Source: DATCLS01 sp035296625
Lineage (GTDB): Bacteria > Actinomycetota > Acidimicrobiia > Acidimicrobiales > VFJN01
Length of the DNA: 64,000 bases
NCBI GenBank assembly: GCA_035296625.1
Contig: DATHAO010000069.1
Coordinates: 1-64,000 of the forward strand
Direction: 5' to 3'
Under the pieces are notes generated by a model. It was not told where the DNA came from. It saw only the letters and a list, made by a program, of their open reading frames with translations, and made no database searches. Below are positions 58,044 through 64,000 of the stretch, piece by piece; the first letter of the stretch is position 1, and each line of letters opens with the position of its first letter. Both the position numbers and the translations under genes were made by a program.

Positions 58044-58861
58044 CGACCACCCCGGGCGCCGCGCTGCTGCGCGACCGCCGGGCGCCCGGCCGCCCGTCGC
58101 CGTCGCCACTGGTGCGACGGCTCGTCGCCGAGCTGACCGGCACGGCGTTCCTCGTCGCCGGCGTGGTCGGCTCGGGCATCATGGCAGAGCGCCTCAGCAC
58201 CGACCCCGGTCTGCGGTTGCTGCAGAACACCGCCGCCACCGCCGGCATCCTCGTGGCGCTGATCCTCGCCCTCGGTCCGGCCTCGGGCGCCCACTTCAAC
58301 CCCGCCGTCACGATCGCCGACCGGATCCTTGGCGGCATCGACACCGCCATCGCGTGCGGCTACGTCGTCGCCCAGGTCGCCGGCGCCATCACCGGAGCGA
58401 TCGTCGCCAACCTGATGTTCGACCTGCCGGCGATCGAGTGGTCCACGACCGAGCGCTTCGCCGGCCACCTGTGGTTCGCCGAGGGCATCGCCACGCTCGG
58501 CCTGCTGGTCGTCGTCTTCGGCGTCGTCCGCTCCGGGCGCAGCACCGCCGCCGCCTTCGCCGTCGGCGGCTACATCGCCGCCGCGTACTACTTCACGTCC
58601 TCGACCAGCTTCGCCAACCCCGCCGTCACCGTCGGCCGGGCCTTCACCGATACCTTCGCCGGCATCGCGCCGTCATCGGTCCCCGCCTTCGTCGCCGCCC
58701 AACTCGTCGCCGCCGTGCTCGCCGTCGGCCTGGTGCTCGTCGTCTACCCGACGATCGGCGAGGTGGCCGGCGATGCCGTCGTGCCCCGCGACGCCGACAC
58801 CCCGAACGGCACCCGGCTCGCAGCCGAGGGCAGCGAACAACAATCTGGCGATGACCGATGA
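58040..58861 (+). CDS. aqpS: Aquaporin/aquaglyceroporin of the ars operon
   Basis: The 273-residue channel has six membrane helices plus two NPA half-helices: GPASGAHFNPAVTIADRILG in the first half and TSSTSFANPAVTVGRAFTDTF in the second. The helices LVAELTGTAFLVAGVVGSGI and WFAEGIATLGLLVVVFGVV are also typical of MIP proteins. In Sinorhizobium an aquaglyceroporin AqpS takes the place of an arsenite pump in such operons, letting arsenite flow out after reduction of arsenate; the same is inferred here. GTG 58040 overlaps the arsC stop by four bases. Confidence 0.92.
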   Translation: MTTTPGAALLRDRRAPGRPSPSPLVRRLVAELTGTAFLVAGVVGSGIMAERLSTDPGLRLLQNTAATAGILVALILALGPASGAHFNPAVTIADRILGGIDTAIACGYVVAQVAGAITGAIVANLMFDLPAIEWSTTERFAGHLWFAEGIATLGLLVVVFGVVRSGRSTAAAFAVGGYIAAAYYFTSSTSFANPAVTVGRAFTDTFAGIAPSSVPAFVAAQLVAAVLAVGLVLVVYPTIGEVAGDAVVPRDADTPNGTRLAAEGSEQQSGDDR

Positions 58862-59036
58862 GGAGACGGCGCAGGATCGACCGCGGGCGCCGCGGAGGTG
58901 CGGTTGGACGTACCCCCACAGCAGCGCCGAGCGATAACCAATCCGCAAGACGTCATCGGCTTGTCGGCTGGGCCCGGTGTTGGAGACAGGCCGTTACTGG
59001 GGGCGTATCTGTCGCGCCCATGAGGAGGAGAAGCGA

Positions 59037-59588
59037 ATGGCCGGACAAGGACTCTCGATCGCCGCGAGCAAGCTCGCGAGCCTCGGTCTAGCGGCGAAGA
59101 TCGGCGTGGGTGCCACGGTGGCCTCGGCCAGTGTTGCCGGAGCGGGAGCCGCAGGCATGCTGCCCGACCAGGCGAACGAGAGGGCGCGTGATGCCATCGA
59201 GGCAGTGACTCCGGTCGACTTCGATGAGCCCGCCGCCGACCAGGGCGACAACTTCGGCGCTGTGGTGTCCAGCGACGCCACGGGTGAAAGCGACGGCGAG
59301 CCCGGCGTCGACGGATCCGAGATCTCATCGAGTGCACCCGGCGCCGCACACCGCCCGACCGATGTGGGCCAGGCGCGGGCCGAAGCCCGCCCCGCCGACG
59401 GCACCGGGCTCGACCAAGCCGCCGACGCCGCAGCGGTCGCTCTTCCTGGCGATGCCGGCGCTTCCCAGGCGCCGCCGTCCACGACGCCCGACGCCGTGGC
59501 AGACGCACCCGAGGCACCTCCCGCCACCATGCCCGACCTCGGCGATCCCGCGACTGGCGCCGCCGGCACGGGCCACCGGCCCGGCTGA
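59037..59588 (+). CDS. Actinobacterial protein of unknown function, probably membrane-associated
   Basis: The 183-residue protein starts with an alanine/glycine-rich hydrophobic segment (SKLASLGLAAKIGVGATVASASVAGAGAAGMLP, residues 10-42) and goes on to a disordered acidic/proline-rich tail (VTPVDFDEPAADQGD, DAPEAPPATMPDLGD). The LAAKIGVGATVA...GAAGMLPDQANER pattern recurs in uncharacterised actinobacterial proteins that follow sigma-factor genes, as far as I remember; no sigma factor is next to it here. GAGGAGGAG precedes the ATG. Confidence 0.6.
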   Translation: MAGQGLSIAASKLASLGLAAKIGVGATVASASVAGAGAAGMLPDQANERARDAIEAVTPVDFDEPAADQGDNFGAVVSSDATGESDGEPGVDGSEISSSAPGAAHRPTDVGQARAEARPADGTGLDQAADAAAVALPGDAGASQAPPSTTPDAVADAPEAPPATMPDLGDPATGAAGTGHRPG

Positions 59589-59747
59589 CCCGCTCGCGGT
59601 CCTCGGTGGGCCGCGTGCCATCGAGGATTGTGTGGCCTGGCCGTGCACCGCCGCCACGGCCGGGCCACGATGCTGCTGCGATCCGGTGGGGTCTCAGGGG
59701 TCACGGCGAGTGCCGCCTCACACGTGCACGCCGCCGGCGGCTCTCGG

Positions 59748-59760
59748 TAGAGTCGTCGGA
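59748..59760 (+). promoter_or_regulatory. Leaderless promoter -10 candidate for rsbQ
   Basis: TAGAGT at 59748-59753 is followed by six bases and ATC at 59760, in frame with rsbQ. The same spacing elsewhere in the window leads to ATG or GTG. Confidence 0.4.
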
Positions 59761-59795
59761 TCGTTCACGCCGTCCTGGATCGGAACAACGTCGTC

Positions 59796-60566
59796 GTGAC
59801 GGGCGTGCCCGATGGTCGCCCCATGGTGTTCGCGCATGGGTTCGGGTGCGATCAGCACATGTGGCGGTTCGTGGCCCCGGCGTTCGAGGGCGCGTATCGG
59901 GTGGTCCTCTTCGACTACGTGGGCGTCGGTGGCTCGGACCTCGCTGCCTACGACGTCGACCGGTACTCGTCGCTCGACGGGTACGCATCGGACGTGGTCG
60001 AGGTGTGCGAGGCGCTCGAGCTCACCGACGCGGTGTTCGTCGGCCACTCGGTCAGCTCGATGATCGGCGTCCTCGCGGCACGGAGGGCGCCCGAGCGGAT
60101 CGGGGCGCTGGTGATGGTGGGACCGTCGCCGAGGTACATCGACGACGACGGCTACGTGGGCGGGTTCGAGCCGGACGACATCGACGGCCTGCTGGCGTCA
60201 CTCGAGAACAACTATCTGGGCTGGTCGAGCCAGATGGCGCCGGTGATCATGGGCAACCCCGATCGTCCCGAGCTCGGCGCCGAGTTGACCGAGAGCTTCT
60301 GCCGCACGGATCCGAAGATCCAGGCGAGGTTCGCCCGGGCGACGTTCCTGTCCGACAACCGGGACGACCTGGTCCAGGTGATGGCGCCGACGCTGGTCCT
60401 CCAGTGCTCCGACGACGTGATCGCACCCGAGGCCGTGGGCCGCTTCGTCCACCGCCAGATCCCACAGAGCACGTTCGTGCAGCTGCGGGCGACCGGGCAC
60501 TGTCCGAACCTCAGCGCACCCCAGGAGACGATCGATGCCATCGAGGGCTTCCTCGGGAGCCTCTAG
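59796..60566 (+). CDS. rsbQ: RsbQ-like alpha/beta hydrolase
   Basis: The 256-residue protein from GTG 59796 matches Bacillus subtilis RsbQ strongly along its length: VFAHGFGCDQHMWRFVAPAFEG, VVLFDYVGVGGSDLAAYD, LDGYASDVVEVCEALELTDAVFVGHSVSSMIGVLAARRAPE, LVMVGPSPRYIDDD, then LQCSDDVIAPEAVG and RATGHCPNLSAPQETI. The catalytic triad is Ser in GHSVSS, Asp in SDDVIAP and His in TGHCPN. RsbQ makes or binds a small ligand needed by RsbP for energy-stress signalling. The frame is open upstream to 59751 and encodes RNNVVV, which aligns with RNHVKV of RsbQ, so the real start is probably earlier but no ATG, GTG or TTG is there. Confidence 0.9.
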   Translation: MTGVPDGRPMVFAHGFGCDQHMWRFVAPAFEGAYRVVLFDYVGVGGSDLAAYDVDRYSSLDGYASDVVEVCEALELTDAVFVGHSVSSMIGVLAARRAPERIGALVMVGPSPRYIDDDGYVGGFEPDDIDGLLASLENNYLGWSSQMAPVIMGNPDRPELGAELTESFCRTDPKIQARFARATFLSDNRDDLVQVMAPTLVLQCSDDVIAPEAVGRFVHRQIPQSTFVQLRATGHCPNLSAPQETIDAIEGFLGSL

Positions 60567-61809
60567 CGAGCACGGGCCACCGAGAGCAGCACCGCGTGCC
60601 GACGCCGCGTTCTACCTGGCCCTCGTCGAGGACGATCCCGAGGAGCTGTACGAGCACGCGCCGTGCGCCTATCTGTCGTCGCTGCCCGACGGGACGATCG
60701 TCAAGGTCAACGCCACGTTCCTGTCGTGGACGGGCTACGACCGCGACGCGGTCGTCGGCCGGCGTCGCTTCCAGGAGCTGCTGGCGTCCGGGGACCGCAT
60801 CTTCTATGAGACCCACTTCGCCCCGGCCCTGCGCATGCAGGGCCAGGTCCGGGAGATCGCCGTCGAACTGGTGACGAGGGCAGGTCAGCGCCTCCCCGTG
60901 CTCGTCAACTCGGTGCTCGAGCTTGGCCAGGACGGTGCCCCACACGTCGTGCGGACGGTGATCTTCGACGCCCGCGAACGGCGCTCCTACGAGGCAGAGC
61001 TCGTGGCGGCGCGACGCCGGGCCGAGGAGTCCGAGGCCCGCGCCCGCACCCTGGCGGCGACCCTGCAGTCCAGCTTCCTTCCCCCGCAGGCCCCGTCGAT
61101 CCCCGGCCTCGACGTCGCCGGCGCCTACCGTCCCTCCGGGGACGGCACCGAGGTCGGCGGCGACTTCTACGACGTCTTCGAAACGACTGCCGAGACCTGG
61201 GGCATCGTGCTCGGTGACGTGTGCGGCAAGGGTCCTGCCGCCGCCGCGATGACGGCCGTGGCCCGCTACACGATCCTCGCTGCCGGCCTGCGCGCGGCGA
61301 GCCCGGCAGCGGTCCTGCAGACAGCGCACGAAGCCCTCCTCCAGCACCAACGCGACCGGTTCTGCACCGCTGTGTACATGACCGTCCAACGGTCGTCCGG
61401 GAACGCATGGACCGCCACCCTCGCCTGCGCCGGCCACGAACGCCCCCTGCGGATCGACGCTGACGGCACCGTCGATCGCATCGGCCGCTTCGGCCGCATC
61501 CTCGGGATGGTCAGCCAGCACCGCTCGACGGACGTGTCGGTCCTCTTGCGGCCCGGTGATCGTGTGGTGCTGTACACGGATGGCGTCACCGAGGCCCGGC
61601 GAGACGGCGAGCTCTTCGGCAGCGACAGGCTCATCGATCTCCTGGTCCGCATGCCGGCAGCATCAGACGCCCGGCAGACCGCCGACGCCATCGTCGACGC
61701 GGCCGTCGACTTCCAGGACGGCCGGACGGTCGACGACATCGCCGTCGTCGTGCTCAGCGTCCCCGGCGCCGAGCAGCTGGGCTCGGCCGTGGGAGCCTCA
61801 TCGCGATGA
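60535..61809 (+). CDS. rsbP: RsbP-like PAS/PP2C serine phosphatase
   Basis: The 424-residue protein has a PAS domain at about residues 35-140 (APCAYLSSLPDGTIVKVNATFLSWTGYDRDAV, FYETHFAPALRMQGQVREIAVEL), a short coiled coil (ERRSYEAELVAARRRAEESEARAR), and a SpoIIE/PP2C-type phosphatase domain at 175-420: LQSSFLPPQAPSIPGLDVAGAYRP, EVGGDFYDVFE, GIVLGDVCGKGPAAAAMTA, DGVTEAR and DDIAVVVLS. In Bacillus, RsbP dephosphorylates the anti-anti-sigma factor RsbV when its PAS domain is activated with RsbQ. ATG 60535 lies within the end of rsbQ, a 32-base overlap, so the two are co-translated. Confidence 0.9.
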   Translation: MPSRASSGASSEHGPPRAAPRADAAFYLALVEDDPEELYEHAPCAYLSSLPDGTIVKVNATFLSWTGYDRDAVVGRRRFQELLASGDRIFYETHFAPALRMQGQVREIAVELVTRAGQRLPVLVNSVLELGQDGAPHVVRTVIFDARERRSYEAELVAARRRAEESEARARTLAATLQSSFLPPQAPSIPGLDVAGAYRPSGDGTEVGGDFYDVFETTAETWGIVLGDVCGKGPAAAAMTAVARYTILAAGLRAASPAAVLQTAHEALLQHQRDRFCTAVYMTVQRSSGNAWTATLACAGHERPLRIDADGTVDRIGRFGRILGMVSQHRSTDVSVLLRPGDRVVLYTDGVTEARRDGELFGSDRLIDLLVRMPAASDARQTADAIVDAAVDFQDGRTVDDIAVVVLSVPGAEQLGSAVGASSR

Positions 61810-61909
61810 GGTCCTCGCGGGGGGCCGTCACGGGGTTGGCCGTGGCGGCGGGGGATCTGTTGCCCTGCGTCGCCCGCTCGCCGTTCCGCCCCCTCGATAG
61901 CGTGAGCTC

Positions 61910-62206
61910 GTGCTCCTGGTCACTGGCAGCATCCGGGCGCGCGCTGACACCTTCGAGCGTGTCCTCGCGCTGAGCCTGGAGCACGTGCAGCGCTCCCGAC
62001 AGGAACCGGGATGCCTTTTCCACTCGGTCCACCACGATGCCGAGGATCCGTTGCGGCTGGTGTTTCTCGAGCATTGGGCCGACGCCGACGCGCTTCGTGC
62101 GCACTTCCACGTGGCCGCCTCCGGTGTCTTCGTAAACGAGGTAGCGGCCCTAGCGGACGGCTCACCGGAGATGGCCATCTACGACGCTCGACCTACGTCC
62201 GTGTGA
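61910..62206 (+). CDS. Antibiotic biosynthesis monooxygenase (ABM) domain protein
   Basis: The 98-residue protein has the ABM ferredoxin-like pattern: LLVTGSIRARADTFERVLALSLEHVQRSRQEPGCLFHSVHHD, LRLVFLEHWADADALRAHFHVAASGVFVNEVAAL. It is a second, divergent ABM protein (compare 6558) and its substrate is unknown. GTG 61910 is six bases after TAGCGT (61898-61903). It follows rsbP by 100 bases on the same strand but has its own promoter. Confidence 0.8.
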   Translation: MLLVTGSIRARADTFERVLALSLEHVQRSRQEPGCLFHSVHHDAEDPLRLVFLEHWADADALRAHFHVAASGVFVNEVAALADGSPEMAIYDARPTSV

Positions 62207-62305
62207 GCTTGCGGCCGCAGGTCACCGAGTCCTGATCCCCGAAGTTCGACTTCCTGGCCGTCCTCGGAGGAGCAGGGAACCGGCGTTGAAGGACACCGCC
62301 TCGCG

Positions 62306-62521
62306 CTACTCCTCGCTCTCGTATTTGAACGAGACCTTCACCTTCGCCCGGTATGCCCGGACCTGCCCCTCCTCGATCTGGAGGTCGAGCTCGGACACCT
62401 CGGCGATCCGTAGCTCCCGCAGGGACTGCGAGGCCTTGGCAACGGCAGCTGCGGCCGCCTTTTCCCACGACTCGGTACTGGTCCCTACCAACTCAATGAT
62501 CTTGTAGACGCTCTCCGGCAT
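62306..62521 (-). CDS. Dodecin
   Basis: The 71-residue protein reads MPESVYKIIELVGTSTESWEKAAAAAVAKAS and continues to AEVSELDLQIEEGQVRAYRAKVKVSFKYE. This is the complete dodecin pattern (KxxELVGxSxxSWExA...VxxYxAKVKVSFKYE). Dodecins assemble into hollow 12-mers that store flavin or FMN; the conserved tryptophan near residue 19 stacks on the isoalloxazine ring. The ATG at 62521 is preceded by GGGGAGG. Confidence 0.95.
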   Translation of the reverse strand: MPESVYKIIELVGTSTESWEKAAAAAVAKASQSLRELRIAEVSELDLQIEEGQVRAYRAKVKVSFKYESEE

Positions 62522-62955
62522 GTCGATGCCTCCCCGTCTTGCCGAGGGCGCTGTGGCACCACGGCAGTGTTCTACGATGCGTAACTTCCCCGCTCGTCCA
62601 TGACGTCGCAACGACGGGATCGGGATCCGAGTGCAGCAGGCTAGACACTGGGGATCGAGTTAGACGGACGCTACAGGATCCCTTGGAAGCCGGTGTCGGT
62701 GGCCACCGGAGAAAGATGCCCGCTGGCGGCCACCGACTTCGTCGTAGCGCGGCAACAACGGAATGCGAGGCAGTAGGGGGGCGTCGACCACGAGGCGCCG
62801 ATAGGAAACACTTGACGCCGACGGGCGGAGCTCGGCCGAGGGCAGTCGTGGCGCTTGGGGTCGGGAGTGGTTAGTCGTGTCGCCGGGCAGCTCGCCGGTT
62901 GCGCTGGTCTGTCCGCCCATCCCGCACTCGGTGCTCGACTTCACGGATGTGGCTC
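62522..62955. other. Gene-free stretch
   Basis: Four hundred bases with no recognised gene. The short frames on both strands lack family motifs. Around 62690-62750 the plus strand contains CCGGTGTCGGTGGCCACCGG and GGCGGCCACCGACTTCG, partial inverted repeats that could be a decayed mobile-element end, but I cannot identify one. Confidence 0.35.
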
Positions 62956-63255
62956 TCAGTCGCGGCCGCGCAGCAGTGAGACGCGGAACGGGCGCAACTC
63001 GCCCGTGGCGATGCCACTGGCGATGGCGGGGTCTTCCTCCATGATCTGGCGGGCGGCGGGCTCGTCCTCGGCCTCGAAGACCGCGATGCCGGTGTTCACC
63101 GGACCCAGCGTCGGCCCTACGAGGATGATGACCCCCTCGGCCAGCAGTCGCTGGAGGCGCTCGAAGTGCGTCGCCCACACCGCCTGCTCGTCCTCGGTCA
63201 TCGTCGCCGCGAAGTCCTCCCGCGGCGGATGGATGAAGTAGACCCATTCGCCCAT
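62956..63255 (-). CDS. YciI-family protein
   Basis: The 99-residue protein reads MGEWVYFIHPPREDFAATMT, then EDEQAVWATHFERLQRLLAEGVIILVGPTLG, and GIAVFEAEDEPAARQIMEEDPAIASGIATGELRPFRVSL. The ferredoxin-like fold with a conserved His (WATHFERL) and Asp (EEDPAIASG) is that of YciI-type proteins, which may be hydrolases or dehalogenase-like but have no settled function. ATG 63255 was chosen; the upstream frame is unlike the family. Confidence 0.82.
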   Translation of the reverse strand: MGEWVYFIHPPREDFAATMTEDEQAVWATHFERLQRLLAEGVIILVGPTLGPVNTGIAVFEAEDEPAARQIMEEDPAIASGIATGELRPFRVSLLRGRD

Positions 63256-63432
63256 CCAGCCATCCTCGCAGGGTGGCAGAGCCGAGCGTGTCACCCGGCG
63301 CAGGGCTCCGGCCGGATAGTCGGCGACGGCGGGCCGCCTCACCGTCGAGCCCCGGCCCGAGAGCGCACATCAGGCGAACACTGGGTCCTTTCGGACCTTC
63401 CCTTGCCACGTCACGCTCGCCAGCATGTGCGG

Positions 63433-64000
63433 ATGCGACAAGCTCCCGCAACGGGCAGTTCCGACTACGAACGCCGGGGCTACGTGATCGTCGCCGACGC
63501 CCTGGAGCGCCACGTGCTCGAGGCCGTGCGCGCCGAGGCGACGGCGATCTGCCGCGGCGCCCGGGGCAACATCGACGGCGTCACGCCCGGGAGCGAGCTG
63601 GACGATGCCACCATCCTGCGCCGCTACCTGTGCATCCACTTCCCGCACAAGGTCTCGCCCCTGATGCGTGACATCGGGCAACTGCCCGCGATCGTCGACG
63701 CGGTCACGGCGGTGGTCGGCCCGAACGTCAAGATGGTCCAGTCCATGCTCTTCCTGAAGTCCGAGAACATGCCGGCCAGGCGTGGCACCAGGACGAGAGC
63801 CACATCCCCACCCGCGACCGGTCCCTGACGGCCGTCTGGCTCGCCCTGGACGACGCTACGGTCGACAACGGCTGCCTGTGGGTCATCCCCGGTTCCCACC
63901 GGCGGGGGGTGCTCTACCCGGTCCAGGACAACGTCGACGTCCGCTTCGACGGCACCCCGCAGGCCTACGGGTTGCCCTATCGCGACGCGGACGCCGTCCC
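63433..64000 (+). pseudogene. Phytanoyl-CoA dioxygenase family protein, frameshifted, runs off the right edge
   Basis: Frame 1 from ATG 63433 reads YERRGYVIVADALERHVLEAV, ATILRRYLCIHFPHKVSPLM, VVGPNVKMVQSMLFLKSENMP and then goes into nonsense and stops at 63828. Another frame continues with AWHQDESHIPTRDRSLTAVWLALDDA and NGCLWVIPGSHRRGVLYPVQD to the window edge. WHQDES gives the H-x-D iron ligands of the PhyH-type Fe(II)/2-oxoglutarate dioxygenases. A single missing G near 63770-63778 (CCGGCCAG where CCGGGCCAG is expected) would restore the frame; a sequencing error is as likely as a real mutation. Confidence 0.8.

Noticed and set aside
62539..62874. 111-residue open frame on the plus strand after dodecin
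   Set aside because: No homology, no ribosome-binding site; the frame is full of Arg and Gly and lies in a decayed stretch.

Overview
The window is GC-rich DNA (about 70% G+C by eye) with dense, short-spaced genes and strong use of GTG starts. The gene content points to an actinobacterium: an AccE-type epsilon subunit behind an acyl-CoA carboxylase beta subunit, a BldD-type regulator with a conserved c-di-GMP motif, RDD proteins with long proline-rich N-termini, and many genes whose start codon lies 6-9 bases after a TAnnnT -10 hexamer (leaderless mRNAs). The class Acidimicrobiia is my best guess, but that is inference.

Layout. 1-6.2 kb: surface proteins and unknowns (a lipoprotein cut by the left edge, a small membrane protein followed by a decayed gene, a quinone-type oxidoreductase, a DUF2510-like membrane protein with a tandem repeat, a winged-helix-like protein). 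6.4-10.2 kb: an ABM monooxygenase plus XRE-TPR regulator operon, then a divergent XRE-cupin regulator and EamA exporter with shared operator-like repeats, and a CsbD protein. 10.2-16.6 kb: housekeeping on the minus strand (holB, tmk, an MFS transporter, topA). 17-24 kb: acetyl-CoA acetyltransferase, an OafA-type acyltransferase, crotonyl-CoA carboxylase/reductase, methylmalonyl/ethylmalonyl-CoA epimerase. 23.5-29.2 kb: ABC-F ATPase, 5'-3' exonuclease, acyl-CoA dehydrogenase, a broken Uma2 gene, a LigC-type DNA ligase. 29.3-31.5 kb: two secreted proteins with a sharp local drop in GC, then a gene-free stretch with two copies of a long hairpin repeat. 31.5-43.9 kb: acyl-CoA carboxylase beta and epsilon subunits, CoA transferase, ethylmalonyl-CoA-mutase-like enzyme, 3-hydroxybutyryl-CoA dehydrogenase, aat, FKBP and others. 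44-54 kb: BldD homologue, aspartate kinase, aspartate-semialdehyde dehydrogenase, MazG-like protein, Pcm, an endonuclease/HTTM operon, PAP2, DCC and SDR proteins. 54-64 kb: TetR, SRPBCC, GNAT and VOC proteins, a three-gene ars operon (ArsR-ArsC fusion, ArsC, aquaporin), an RsbQ-RsbP stress-signalling pair, dodecin, YciI, and a frameshifted phytanoyl-CoA dioxygenase running off the right edge.

How they work together. Thiolase, 3-hydroxybutyryl-CoA dehydrogenase, Ccr, epimerase, the Ecm-like mutase and the carboxylase beta/epsilon pair together cover much of the ethylmalonyl-CoA route and propionyl-CoA/methylmalonyl-CoA metabolism, although they are scattered over about 25 kb rather than in one operon. 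The ars operon has no ArsB/Acr3 pump and probably relies on arsenate reduction plus arsenite outflow through the aquaporin. RsbQ and RsbP look like an energy-stress sensor pair known from Bacillus; a csbD gene with a sigma-B-like promoter sits elsewhere in the window. No tRNA, rRNA, CRISPR array or complete insertion sequence was seen.
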